A DNA stretch of 64,000 nucleotides from Amycolatopsis sp. WQ 127309 (GTDB taxonomy: Bacteria > Actinomycetota > Actinomycetes > Mycobacteriales > Pseudonocardiaceae). The notes beneath the pieces are model-generated. The model was given only the letters and a program-made list of their open reading frames with translations, had not been told where the DNA came from and made no database searches. How positions within the stretch are numbered: position 1 is the stretch's first letter; each line of letters begins with the position of its first letter. A program made the translations under genes and the position numbers. The stretch spans positions 5,035,001 through 5,099,000 of the forward strand of contig NZ_CP095481.1 in the NCBI RefSeq assembly GCF_023023025.1, written 5' to 3'. Shown piece by piece: positions 11,269 through 21,159 of the stretch.

Positions 11269-12219
11269 CTACGCGGGGTCGGGCGTGACGCCGGTCAACT
11301 TCGCGGTGAGGTCCCACAACGCTGCCCCCAGCGCCTCGCTGCGCGCGGGCGTCAGCGGGTTCACCTTCACGGGGTGACCCCGCAGGCCGCCGACGCCGCG
11401 CGGGCCGATGTATTCGCCGCCTTCGATGCCGTCCGCGGTGGCCGCGTACAGCTGCGGGAGCGCGCCCATCCGGGGGCCCTGGGCCAGCAGGATCTCGCCG
11501 AGCCGGTTGCCGCCGCCGATCACGGCGCGCAGCACCGGGTTGCGGTAGGAGCGGGCCATGCCCTGGCCGAGGCCGGTCCACGTGTAGCCGGGGTGGGCGG
11601 CGACGCTGAGGACGTCGTCGCCGGCGGCGCGCAGCCGGCGGTTCAGGTCGAGCGCGAAGATCTGGTTGGCCAGTTTCGACTGGCCGTAGGCGGCGCCCGG
11701 GTTGTAGCGGCGGTGCTCGAAGTTCGGGTCGGCGACGTCGATGCGCGCGCCGGTCGCGGCGACACTCGAAAGCGTGACGACGCGGGCGCCGCTGCCGCCG
11801 CGCAACGCGGGCAGCAGCAGCCAGGTCAGCGCCGCGTGCCCGAGGTGGTTGGTGCCGAACTGGGTCTCGAAGCCGTCGGCGGTCTTGCCGCGCGGTGTCA
11901 TCATCAGCCCGGCGTTGTTGATCAGCAGGTCCAGCCGGTCGCCGGTGCGTTCCCGCACCGACGCGGCGGCTTCGCGCACCGAAGCGAGGTCGGCCAGGTC
12001 CAGCTTGACGAGTTCGGGTGCGGCGCCCGAGGCGGCCGCGCGCACCTGCTCCAGGGCCTTCGCGCCGCGTTCGGCGGAGCGGCACGCGAGGAGCACGCGG
12101 GCCCCCTTGCCCGCGAGCACCTCGGCCGTGCGGAGGCCGAGGCCGGAGTTCGCGCCGGTGACCACCGCGGTGCGGCCGGTCTGGTCGGCGATGTCGGCTT
12201 CGGCCCAGCGCTCAGTCAT
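11269..12219 (-). CDS. Short-chain dehydrogenase/reductase (retinol dehydrogenase-like)
   Basis: 316 residues. The Rossmann motif TGANSGLG is near residue 21, NNAG near 100 and the catalytic YGQSK after an LSSVAA strand. These support an active NAD(P)-dependent oxidoreductase of the classical SDR class. The substrate is unknown. It starts 18 bases after the stop of the upstream gene at 12238, so the two probably share a transcript controlled from the operator-rich region at 12785-12848. Confidence 0.9.
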   Translation of the reverse strand: MTERWAEADIADQTGRTAVVTGANSGLGLRTAEVLAGKGARVLLACRSAERGAKALEQVRAAASGAAPELVKLDLADLASVREAAASVRERTGDRLDLLINNAGLMMTPRGKTADGFETQFGTNHLGHAALTWLLLPALRGGSGARVVTLSSVAATGARIDVADPNFEHRRYNPGAAYGQSKLANQIFALDLNRRLRAAGDDVLSVAAHPGYTWTGLGQGMARSYRNPVLRAVIGGGNRLGEILLAQGPRMGALPQLYAATADGIEGGEYIGPRGVGGLRGHPVKVNPLTPARSEALGAALWDLTAKLTGVTPDPA

Positions 12220-12237
12220 GCGCTTACTTAACCGTGG

Positions 12238-12756
12238 TTACGCGCTCGGCGCGAGCAGGCGCCGCAGGTGTCCCATCATCGGACGGCGGGCAGGTTCCTC
12301 GCGGCTCGTGCGCAGCAGCGCCTCGAGAGTGCGGCCCACTTGGACGATCTCGTCGGCCGGCTCACGCGGGTCGGCCAGCCCCGAGGTGACGGCGAGCATC
12401 CGCAGCTCGCCGTCGTGCATGCGGCGCAGCGACGCGTGGCGCTCGAGCCCGCCGTCGAGCACCGCGCGCAGCGTCTCGTGCTCGTCGACGGTGGCGCGCC
12501 ACGCACGGGTGACGGCGTCGACGTGGTCGCCGAAGCCGTCGGCGTCGTCCGGGTCGGTGACCTCGGTGCGCAGCCGGCCGGCCAGCACCTGCGTCCACTT
12601 GTACTGCAGGGCGGCGAGGAGGTTCTCTTCGCAGCCGAAGTGGTCTTCGGCGCCGGGGACCTCGTCGAGCGGTAGCGGCGCGCCCGGGTTCCGGCCCGCT
12701 TGGCGGACGGTGGCTTCGAGGATTTCCTGACGTCGGTAGAAGTCGGTCCAGCTCAT
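12238..12756 (-). CDS. Conserved hypothetical protein, all-helical
   Basis: 172 residues with no signal peptide or membrane segment. Predicted to be mostly helical, with many His, Glu and Arg residues (TRAWRATVDEHETLRAVLDG, ERHASLRRMHDGELRMLAV). I do not recognise the family. It has a good ribosome site (AGGGGAGCC) about 5 bases before the ATG. It is first in a two-gene unit with the SDR gene and divergent from the TetR gene, with three operator-like sites between. Confidence 0.75.
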   Translation of the reverse strand: MSWTDFYRRQEILEATVRQAGRNPGAPLPLDEVPGAEDHFGCEENLLAALQYKWTQVLAGRLRTEVTDPDDADGFGDHVDAVTRAWRATVDEHETLRAVLDGGLERHASLRRMHDGELRMLAVTSGLADPREPADEIVQVGRTLEALLRTSREEPARRPMMGHLRRLLAPSA

Positions 12757-12784
12757 GGTGTGGCTCCCCTTCCGTGGCGGGGGT

Positions 12785-12848
12785 CATACCGCGGGTCTGC
12801 GGCATACTCCCGGTACGGACCTGACCCGGTGAACATACCATGGGTATG
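12785..12848. promoter_or_regulatory. Three operator-like sites, CATACC-N3-GGTATG
   Basis: Three related sites lie between the divergent genes: 12785-12799 (CATACC-GCG-GGTCTG), 12803-12817 (CATACT-CCC-GGTACG) and 12834-12848 (CATACC-ATG-GGTATG, perfect 6-bp arms). The third overlaps an upstream in-frame ATG (12840) of the TetR gene, which argues for the later start at 12888. They fit binding sites for the adjacent TetR protein, controlling itself and both flanking units. Confidence 0.7.
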
Positions 12849-12887
12849 GAGAGGTCCTCCGGGCGTAAAGTTGTGAAGGTGGCGACA

Positions 12888-13508
12888 ATGAGGTCCAGGC
12901 GACTCGACTACTCCGAGTCGACGCGGTCGGCGCTGGTCGACAGCGCGGTGGAACTGATCACCAAGCGCGGGTACGCGGGGACCTCGCTCGACGAGATCGC
13001 CAAGCGCGCCCGGGTGACGAAGGGCGCGCTCTACCACCACTTCAGCGGCAAACAGGCCCTCTTCGAAGCCGCGTTCGACTCGGTCGAAAGCCTCGTCTAC
13101 GACCGCCTGGACAAGATCATGAACGGCGAGGGCACCCCCTGGGAGCGGGCCCTCGGCGGCCTCAACGCGTTCATCCGCGCCTGCCTCGACCCCGCCTACC
13201 AGCGGATCGCCATCCACGAGGCACCGGTCGTGATGGGCTGGGAGCGCTGGCGCGAGGCCGAAGAACGGTGCAGCTTCGGGCTGGTGCGGACGGGCCTGCA
13301 GTCGCTGATCGACGCGGGCGAGGTCGAGCCGGTGCCCGTCGAGGTCACCGCGCGGCTGCTGTTCGGCGCGCTGTCGAGTGCGGCCACCGAGATCGCCAGC
13401 TCTCCGGACCCGAAGAAGGTCGGCGCCGAGATCGAGGACGTGATCGTCCGCATGCTGGTCCGGCTGCGGCGCACCGACGGCGAAGAGGCCACTCCGTCGA
13501 TAGGCTGA
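12888..13508 (+). CDS. TetR-family transcriptional regulator
   Basis: 206 residues from the ATG at 12888, preceded by GAAGGT at 7 bases. The N-terminal HTH is typical: RSALVDSAVELITKRGYAGT, SLDEIAKRARVTKGALYHHF, then GKQALFEAAFDSVES. The C-terminal ligand domain is divergent. An in-frame ATG at 12840 would add 16 residues but falls inside an operator-like palindrome. The gene is followed after 4 bases by the LLM oxidoreductase, so they are probably one unit. Autoregulation through 12785-12848 is likely. Confidence 0.92.
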   Translation: MRSRRLDYSESTRSALVDSAVELITKRGYAGTSLDEIAKRARVTKGALYHHFSGKQALFEAAFDSVESLVYDRLDKIMNGEGTPWERALGGLNAFIRACLDPAYQRIAIHEAPVVMGWERWREAEERCSFGLVRTGLQSLIDAGEVEPVPVEVTARLLFGALSSAATEIASSPDPKKVGAEIEDVIVRMLVRLRRTDGEEATPSIG

Positions 13509-13512
13509 CGCG

Positions 13513-14448
13513 GTGGACTTGAGGATCTTCACCGAGCCCCAGCAAGGGGCCAGCTACGACGACCTGCTGCGCGTCGCCAAGGCGACCGAAGCCGCCGGCT
13601 ACGACGCTTTCTTCCGCAGCGACCACTACCTGAGGATGGGGGACGCCGACGGCCTGCCCGGCCCGACCGACGCGTGGATCACGCTCGCCGGCCTGGCCCG
13701 GGAGACCAGCCGGATCCGGCTCGGCACGCTCGTCACCGCGGCGACCTTCCGCCACCCCGGGCCGCTGGCCATCTCGGTGGCGCAGGTCGACCAGATGTCC
13801 GGCGGGCGGGTGGAGTTCGGCTTCGGTGCCGGCTGGTACGACGCCGAGCACGAGGCGTACGGCCTCACGCTGCCGCCGCTGAAGGAGCGCTTCGACCGCT
13901 ACGCCGAGCAGCTCGAGATCATCACCGGGCTGTGGAAGACGCCGGCGGGGAAGACGTACTCCTTCACGGGCGGCCACTACACGCTGACCGACTCGCCGGC
14001 GCTGCCGAAGCCGGCCCAGTCACCGGCGCCGCCGGTGATCATCGGCGGCTCGGGCAAGAAGCGCACCCCGGCGCTGGCCGCGCGGTTCGCCGACGAGTTC
14101 AACCTGCCGTTCGCCGACCAGGAGTCCGCGGCCGCGCAGTTCGCCCACGTCGAGGCGGCGGCGCAGGAGATCGGCCGCGACCCGAAGGAGATCCTGCGCT
14201 CGGTGGCGCTGGTCATCGGCGTCGGCCGCGACGACGCCGAAGTCGAGCGCCGGGCGTCGGCCATCGGGCGCGACGTCGCCGGGCTGCGGGAGAGCGGCCT
14301 GGCCGGCTCGCCCGCCGAGGTCGTCGACCGGATCGGGCAGTGGCGCGAGAAGACCGGGATCACCCGCGTCTACCTGCAGCTGCTGGACCTGTCCGACCTG
14401 GACCAGATCGACCTCATCGCCGCCGAGGTCGCCCCGCAGCTGGACTGA
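13513..14448 (+). CDS. LLM-class F420-dependent oxidoreductase
   Basis: 311 residues of the luciferase-like monooxygenase TIM-barrel family. Seen: RIFTEPQQG start, TEAAGYDAFFRSDHY, RIRLGTLVTAATFRHPGPLA, and GRVEFGFGAGWYDAEHEAYG, the usual F420 subgroup pattern. In actinobacteria these mostly use coenzyme F420 rather than FMN; the substrate cannot be read from sequence. GTG start 4 bases after the TetR stop. The gene ends against a long hairpin repeat and converges with lipB. Confidence 0.9.
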   Translation: MDLRIFTEPQQGASYDDLLRVAKATEAAGYDAFFRSDHYLRMGDADGLPGPTDAWITLAGLARETSRIRLGTLVTAATFRHPGPLAISVAQVDQMSGGRVEFGFGAGWYDAEHEAYGLTLPPLKERFDRYAEQLEIITGLWKTPAGKTYSFTGGHYTLTDSPALPKPAQSPAPPVIIGGSGKKRTPALAARFADEFNLPFADQESAAAQFAHVEAAAQEIGRDPKEILRSVALVIGVGRDDAEVERRASAIGRDVAGLRESGLAGSPAEVVDRIGQWREKTGITRVYLQLLDLSDLDQIDLIAAEVAPQLD

Positions 14449-14453
14449 GCCGC

Positions 14454-14512
14454 AAAGCCGTGAAGGCCTCCTTACCGGCTCTTATGGCCGGGAAGGAGGC
14501 CTTCACGGCTTT
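14454..14512. repeat. Long hairpin repeat, copy 1 (convergent 3' ends)
   Basis: Arms AAAGCCGTGAAGGCCTCCTT and AAGGAGGCCTTCACGGCTTT pair perfectly; the inner part ACCGG / CCGGG has one mismatch, around a CTCTTATGG-type loop. It fills the gap between the stop codons of the LLM gene and lipB and ends in TTTT. It could work as a two-way terminator. See the copies at 16814, 26743, 31685 and 55919. Confidence 0.92.
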
Positions 14513-14514
14513 TG

Positions 14515-15258
14515 TCAGTTCTGCAGGGCGAAGGTGACGCCCGCGGCCTGCGGGGCCTCGGGGCGGGGGAGCCAGCGGTCGTCGCTCACCGGCAGCTCGC
14601 CTTCGAGGGCCGCGAGGACGGCGTCGCGCGCCAGCGGCAGGACCGCGGCCACGCTGACGTCCTTCTGCAGTTCGTAGGACAGCGACGTCACGCCCGCGTC
14701 GCGGATGCCGCACGGCACGATGGTGTCGAACGCGGCCAGGTCGGCGTCGCAGTTCAGCTCGAAGCCGTGCATCGTCACGCCGCGCTGGACGCGGATGCCG
14801 ATCGCGGCGATCTTGCGCTCGATGCCGCGCTCGTCGGCCGGGATCCAGACGCCGCTGCGGCCTTCGACGCGGCCGGTGTGCACGCCCAGCTGATCGCACA
14901 CGTGGATCAGCGCCTCCTCGAGCCGCCGCACGTAGTGCACGACGTCGATCGGGTCGGCGAGCTTCACGATCGGGTAGCCGACCAGCTGGCCGGGGCCGTG
15001 CCAGGTGATCTTGCCGCCGCGGTCGACGTCGATCACCGGGGTGCCGTCCGTGGGCCGGTCGGCGGGCTCGGTGCGCTTCCCGGCAGTGTACACCGACGGG
15101 TGCTGCAGCAGGAGCATCGTGTCGCCGGCGGTGCCGTCGGCCCGCGCGGTGAGCGCGCTCCGCTGGAGCTCCCAGGCCTCGGCGTAGTCGATCGTGCCGA
15201 GCTCGCGGACGTCGACGGGTTCGGTGCTGGCGCGGCAGGAAATCCGGGAAGAACTCAC
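14515..15258 (-). CDS. lipB: Octanoyl-ACP:protein N-octanoyltransferase
   Basis: 247 residues. Transfers octanoate from ACP to lipoyl domains, the step before LipA. Conserved segments: [29 protein letters not shown] (with the catalytic Lys), HGFELNCD and the catalytic Cys in [13 protein letters not shown]. The GTG start at 15258 overlaps the stop of the upstream PAP2 gene (GTGA), so translation is coupled. It is last in the three-gene unit epimerase-PAP2-lipB. The 3' end abuts hairpin repeat copy 1. Confidence 0.96.
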   Translation of the reverse strand: MSSSRISCRASTEPVDVRELGTIDYAEAWELQRSALTARADGTAGDTMLLLQHPSVYTAGKRTEPADRPTDGTPVIDVDRGGKITWHGPGQLVGYPIVKLADPIDVVHYVRRLEEALIHVCDQLGVHTGRVEGRSGVWIPADERGIERKIAAIGIRVQRGVTMHGFELNCDADLAAFDTIVPCGIRDAGVTSLSYELQKDVSVAAVLPLARDAVLAALEGELPVSDDRWLPRPEAPQAAGVTFALQN

Positions 15259-15878
15259 CCGTCGAGGCTACGCCCGTCACCCGGCGGAAGCAGGCGCAAG
15301 GCGCACGCTGAGAGCAGCCCGACACCGGTCACGGCGAGCACCGCGCCGATCGTGTCGGTGACCCAGTGCACACCCAGCACGACCCGGCAGGCGGCGATCA
15401 GCACGGTGGCCACGACGACGGCCACCGCGACCCGCTTCACCAGCCGCGGCCACAGCCACGCGCACAGCAGGAGCAGGACGAACCCGGTGCTCGCCACCGA
15501 CGTCACGTGCCCGCTCGGGTAGCTCAGGTCCGGGTAGTCGCGGGGGCGTTCGCGCAGGAAGATCGGCTTGAACACGAGGCTGGTGAGCCGGCAGAGCACC
15601 AGCACGACCGCCAGCCGGACGCACAGGCCGACGTGTTCGCGCCGCCGCAGCGCCAGCGCCACCAGGGCCGTGCCGAGGACGAACGGGAGCACCGGGCCGA
15701 GGACGTCGCTGCCGGCCTGGGCGACCCGGCCGAGCGGCTGGGCGTAGACGTCGTGGAGGGCGTCGGCCACGGCGACGTCGAGGGCGAGCGGCTGCCGCGC
15801 GACGCTCAGCCCGAGCAGGACGAACGCGGCCGACAGCGCCACGCCGACGACGAGCCAGCGCCGGATCTGAACGGTCAT
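15255..15878 (-). CDS. PAP2-family membrane phosphatase
   Basis: 207 residues with about six membrane helices. The three PAP2 motifs are complete: K-x6-RP as [13 protein letters not shown], and R-x5-H-x3-D as [11 protein letters not shown]. Such enzymes dephosphorylate lipid phosphates such as undecaprenyl diphosphate or phosphatidic acid on the outer face of the membrane; the substrate is not determined. The ATG at 15878 overlaps the upstream stop (ATGA), and the stop overlaps the lipB GTG, so it is tightly coupled on both sides. Confidence 0.92.
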   Translation of the reverse strand: MTVQIRRWLVVGVALSAAFVLLGLSVARQPLALDVAVADALHDVYAQPLGRVAQAGSDVLGPVLPFVLGTALVALALRRREHVGLCVRLAVVLVLCRLTSLVFKPIFLRERPRDYPDLSYPSGHVTSVASTGFVLLLLCAWLWPRLVKRVAVAVVVATVLIAACRVVLGVHWVTDTIGAVLAVTGVGLLSACALRLLPPGDGRSLDG

Positions 15879-16750
15879 GCGGCGGCGAGCGCGCTGTCCA
15901 GCGTCGAGTGCCGGAACGCGTAACCGGAGCGCTCCAACGCGGCCGGGAGCGCGCGTTGCCCGAACAGCGCCATTTCCTCGCCGGCCTGGCCGAGCACGGC
16001 CTTGAGCGCGAACCCGGGCACGAACCACGGCGCGGGCCGGTGCAGCGCGCGGCCGACCGCGCGGGTGAACTCGGCGTTGGTCACCGGCGCGGGCCCGGTC
16101 AGGTTCACCGGCCCGGACAGCGCGTCGTGCGTGAGGGCGTGGACGATCGCGCCGACCTCGTCCTCGAGGGCGATCCACGGCATGTACTGGCGGCCGTCGC
16201 CGAGACGCGCGCCCAGGCAGAACCGGAAGAGCGGCCGCAGCGTGCCGTAGAGCCCGCCCTTCGCCGACAGCACCAGCCCGGTCCGGATGTGGACGACCCG
16301 CGCGTCGCGCGCCGCCGCCGTCGCGGCTTCCCACTCCGCGCACAGCTCGGCCAGGAACCCTTGTCCCCGCGGGGAGTTCTCGTCCACAGTGGACGGTCCG
16401 GGGTTGCCGTAGTACCCCACGGCGGACGCGTTGACCAGGACGCCGACGCCGTGTTCGGCGACGGCTTCGGCGAGCACCTCGGTCGGCTCGACGCGGCTGT
16501 CGGTCAGCTGCTGCTTGCGCATCGCGCTCCAGCGGCCGGGAAACAGCGGCTTGCCACCCAGGTTCACGACGGCGTCGACACCCTCGAAGGCACCGTCGGT
16601 GATGGTGCCGGCGGGCGGATCCCAGCGGTGTTCGCCCGCCGCCCGGGTTTCGCGCCGCACCAGCGTGCGGACGTCGTGGCCGTCGCGTCGCAGGCGGTCG
16701 CCCAGCGCCGACCCGATCAAGCCGCTCGCTCCGGCGATGAGTACTCGCAT
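15875..16750 (-). CDS. TIGR01777-type NAD-dependent epimerase
   Basis: 291 residues of the extended SDR family (YfcH/TIGR01777-like). Rossmann motif GASGLIGSALGDRL at the N-terminus; characteristic ASAVGYYG and the C-terminal DUF1731 region (LKAVLGQAGEEMALFGQRALPAALERSG). The ATG at 16750 is chosen because it gives the standard MRVLIAGASG start; an in-frame codon 18 residues upstream has no support. It corresponds by position to Rv2216 next to sucB. The exact substrate in this family is not known. It heads the unit with PAP2 and lipB. Confidence 0.9.
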   Translation of the reverse strand: MRVLIAGASGLIGSALGDRLRRDGHDVRTLVRRETRAAGEHRWDPPAGTITDGAFEGVDAVVNLGGKPLFPGRWSAMRKQQLTDSRVEPTEVLAEAVAEHGVGVLVNASAVGYYGNPGPSTVDENSPRGQGFLAELCAEWEAATAAARDARVVHIRTGLVLSAKGGLYGTLRPLFRFCLGARLGDGRQYMPWIALEDEVGAIVHALTHDALSGPVNLTGPAPVTNAEFTRAVGRALHRPAPWFVPGFALKAVLGQAGEEMALFGQRALPAALERSGYAFRHSTLDSALAAA

Positions 16751-16813
16751 GGGTCGATCGTGGCCCATCTCGCTCCGCCCCGCACTCCGGGTCCCGCGCC
16801 GCACCAGGCCCGG

Positions 16814-16869
16814 AAAGCCGTGAAGGACTCCTTCCCGGCTCTTATGGCCGGGAAGGAGTCCTTCACGGA
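16814..16869. repeat. Long hairpin repeat, copy 2 (covarying variant)
   Basis: Arms AAAGCCGTGAAGGACTCCTT and AAGGAGTCCTTCACGG, loop CTCTTATGG. Compared with copies 1, 3 and 4 a C in the left arm is A and the matching G in the right arm is T, so the pair is kept. The inner CCCGG / CCGGG is fully paired. It lies between the start of the epimerase and the end of sucB. Confidence 0.92.
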
Positions 16870-16901
16870 CAACGGCGCCGCTCGAAGCTCGCGGCCGGAA
16901 A

Positions 16902-16942
16902 CGACGAAGGCCGCCACGGGAGTTCCGTGGCGGCCTTCGTCG
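16902..16942. terminator. Terminator after sucB
   Basis: A perfect 18-bp stem, CGACGAAGGCCGCCACGG / CCGTGGCGGCCTTCGTCG, with a 5-base loop. On the minus strand it begins 19 bases after the sucB stop and is followed by TTTCC. Confidence 0.88.
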
Positions 16943-16961
16943 GCGTGAGTCAGAGCGTGAG

Positions 16962-18731
<1,770 letters not shown>

Positions 18732-18787
18732 CGTTCGCTGACTCCTCTTTCAAGATTCTGCGTGGTCTGGATTCTGCTGGTGAGACG

Positions 18788-20161
18788 TCAGCTGTGCACG
18801 TGCAGCGGCTTGCCGGCCAAGGCAAGGAACGCTTCACCGAGGGCCTCGGTCTGGGTGGGGTGGGCGTGGATGAGCGGGGCGACGTCCTCGGGGAAAGCCT
18901 CCCAGCTGTAGATCAGCTGCGCTTCGCCGATGAGCTCGCCGACGCGGTCACCCACCATGTGTACACCCACGACCGGGCCGTCCGGCGCCTTGACCAGCTT
19001 GACCCCGCCGGAGGTCTTGAGGATCTGGCTCTTGCCGTTGCCGCCGAGGTCGTAGGTGAACGTGGTGACGTCCGAACCGTACTTCTCCTTGGCCTGCGAC
19101 TCGGTCAGCCCGACCGAAGCGACCTCCGGGTGCGAGTAGGTGACCCGCGGGATGCCGCTCTCGTCGATCTCGCGCGGGGCGAGCCCGGCGATCTCCTCGG
19201 CGACGAAGATGCCCTGCTGGAAGCCGCGGTGCGCGAGCTGCAGGCCCGGGACGATGTCGCCGACGGCGTAGACGTTCGGCAGGTTGGTGCGCAGCCGGTC
19301 GTCGGTGAGGACGAAGCCGCGCTCGATCTTGACGCCGGCCTCCTCGTAACCGTGGCCGGCCGAGTTCGGGCCGCGGCCGACGGCGACCAGGAGCAGGTCG
19401 GCTTCGAGGGTCTCGCCGGACTCCAGCGAGACGCTCACGCCGTTGTCGTCCTGCTTCGCGCCGGTGAACCGCACGCCGGTCTTGAAGGCGATCTTGCGGC
19501 GGCGGAAGGCCCGCTCGAGCTGCTTGGAGGCGAACTCGTCCTCGTTCGGGACCAGCCGGGGCAGCGCCTCGACGATGGTGACGTCCACGCCGAAGGAGGC
19601 CCAGACGCTGGCGAACTCGACACCGATCACGCCGCCGCCCAGGACGACGACCTTCTTGGGGACGTAGTCCAGGGCGAGGGCCTGCTCGCTGGCGATGACG
19701 CGGCCGCCGAGCTCGAGCCCGGGCAGCGTGCGCGAGTACGAACCGGTGGCGAGGATGACGTTCTTGCCGGTGTAGCGGGTGCCGTCCACCTCGACGGTCG
19801 TGCCGCCGACGAACGTGCCGCTGCCCTCGACGAGGTTCACCTTGTGCGCCTTGGCCAGGCCCTGCAGGCCCTTGTACAGGCGGGAGACGATCCCGTCCTT
19901 GTACTTGTTGACCCCGGCGATGTCGATGCCCTCGAAGACGGCCTTGACACCGACGGACCCGGCTTCGCGGGTTTCGTCGGCGACCTCGGCGGCGTGCAGC
20001 AGTGCCTTGGTCGGGATGCAGCCCCGGTGGAGGCAGGTCCCGCCGAGCTTGTCCTTCTCGATCAACGTGACGGAAAGGCCCAGCTCGGCCGCGCGGAACG
20101 CCGCGGCGTAGCCGCCCGATCCGCCTCCCAGGATCACGAGGTCGGCGGAGGTGTCGGTCAC
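18788..20161 (-). CDS. lpdA: Dihydrolipoyl dehydrogenase (E3)
   Basis: 457 residues. FAD enzyme that reoxidises the E2 lipoyl groups with NAD+. FAD-binding GGGSGGYAAA, the redox disulfide CLHRGC followed by IPTKALLHAAE, the second Rossmann GGGVIGVEFASVW, and the C-terminal interface His/Glu (IHAHPTQTEALGEA) are all present. The GTG at 20161 is used (VTDTSADLVILGGG), with GAGGAG 8 bases before it. Upstream of sucB with a 56-base gap, so likely one transcript. Confidence 0.96.
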   Translation of the reverse strand: MTDTSADLVILGGGSGGYAAAFRAAELGLSVTLIEKDKLGGTCLHRGCIPTKALLHAAEVADETREAGSVGVKAVFEGIDIAGVNKYKDGIVSRLYKGLQGLAKAHKVNLVEGSGTFVGGTTVEVDGTRYTGKNVILATGSYSRTLPGLELGGRVIASEQALALDYVPKKVVVLGGGVIGVEFASVWASFGVDVTIVEALPRLVPNEDEFASKQLERAFRRRKIAFKTGVRFTGAKQDDNGVSVSLESGETLEADLLLVAVGRGPNSAGHGYEEAGVKIERGFVLTDDRLRTNLPNVYAVGDIVPGLQLAHRGFQQGIFVAEEIAGLAPREIDESGIPRVTYSHPEVASVGLTESQAKEKYGSDVTTFTYDLGGNGKSQILKTSGGVKLVKAPDGPVVGVHMVGDRVGELIGEAQLIYSWEAFPEDVAPLIHAHPTQTEALGEAFLALAGKPLHVHS

Positions 20162-20351
20162 TTCAATAGCTCCTCGGCAAGCAGTGGGGTGGTGCTCTGT
20201 TGTCGCCCCTGCCCGGTATAACCGCGCGCGCGACACCTCCATCTTGTCACTACGCCGGACGGGGCTGCGACCTAGCCGGGTGTGCGACGCCGACCACACG
20301 CGCGGTCCGGGATAATGAACAGGCAAAGTACCCGGAGGAGAGGTGGTCGCG

Positions 20352-20688
20352 GTGGGGCTCTTCGACTCGCTGCGCAGGCGCGGCAAGGGTGGCCAGAAGG
20401 CCGGCACGCTGCGGAAAGCCCAACACCGAGGACACCCGGCACCTCGAAGAGTGGGCGGCCTCGCGGCGCGGGGTGGAGGCGTTCGTCGAGCCGAAGACGA
20501 ACGTCACCGAGACCACAGTGGTGTTGGTCGCTCACGACGGCGAGTGGACCCGGCGCCGGATCAGCAGCCTCGACGCCGCGCAGAACTTCGGCCAGCGCCG
20601 CTCGATCCCGGTCTACGAGGTCGCGCGGATCGGCTACCCGAAGCGGATGCGCGAGTACACCGAACGCAAGAAGCGCGGTCAGGTCTAG
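20352..20688 (+). pseudogene. Small conserved hypothetical gene with a one-base frameshift
   Basis: The start GTG at 20352 (MGLFDSLRRRGKGGQKAGTL) has GGAGGAGAGG just upstream. The reading frame is lost at a CCC run at 20419-20421. One base less there joins it to a frame that runs NTEDTRHLEEWAASRRG... to the TAG at 20686, giving a protein of about 111 residues ending KRMREYTERKKRGQV. Both halves have the strong third-position GC of a real gene and neither half makes sense alone. Function unknown; basic N- and C-termini and no membrane segment. It is divergent from lpdA. The frameshift may be a sequencing error. Confidence 0.75.
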
Positions 20689-20706
20689 TGACGAGCCGCG
20701 GTAGAC

Positions 20707-21159
20707 CTACAGCTCGATGCGGCCGACGACCTCGCCGTTGAAGGTCTGGCCGGTGCGGCGGAAGCCCAGCCGCAGGTAGAAGTCCTCCGGGCCGCCTTCG
20801 GCCGGGAGCCACAGCACCGTCGCGGCCTTCTCGCCGCGCCGGCGGGCTTCGTCGAGGACGGCTTCGACGGCGAACCGGCCGTAGCCGCGCCCCTGCACCC
20901 CGGCCCCGACGTTGAGCCGCCAGATGCCGCAGCGGAAGAAGTCCAGCTCCGCGTCCGGGTCGAACGCGCCCATCACGAAGGCGGCCGGCTCGCCGTCGGC
21001 GCGGATCAGCCGCGGCCAGGCGACCTCCGGCCGGGTGTAGGCCTCGGCCAGCGAGACGGCGACCGGCGCGACGAAGTCCTTCTGGTGCTCTTCGACCGCT
21101 AGCTGGCACGTGGCCGCGACGTTGTCGGGAGTGATCTTCTCCACGGTGAGGGTGTTCAC
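20707..21159 (-). CDS. GNAT-family N-acetyltransferase
   Basis: 150 residues. The acetyl-CoA binding loop is seen as GVQGRGYGRFAVEAVLDEARRRG, followed by the YLRLGFRRTGQ beta strand typical of GNAT enzymes. The GTG at 21159 overlaps the stop of the upstream SMI1/KNR4 gene by 4 bases, so translation is probably coupled. The substrate is unknown; SpeG/polyamine or antibiotic targets cannot be separated by sequence. Confidence 0.88.
   Translation of the reverse strand: MNTLTVEKITPDNVAATCQLAVEEHQKDFVAPVAVSLAEAYTRPEVAWPRLIRADGEPAAFVMGAFDPDAELDFFRCGIWRLNVGAGVQGRGYGRFAVEAVLDEARRRGEKAATVLWLPAEGGPEDFYLRLGFRRTGQTFNGEVVGRIEL

Noticed and set aside
13674..14537. Long alternative frames over the LLM and lipB genes
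   Set aside because: Shadow frames of high-GC genes; Arg/Ala/Gly-rich composition and wrong codon bias.
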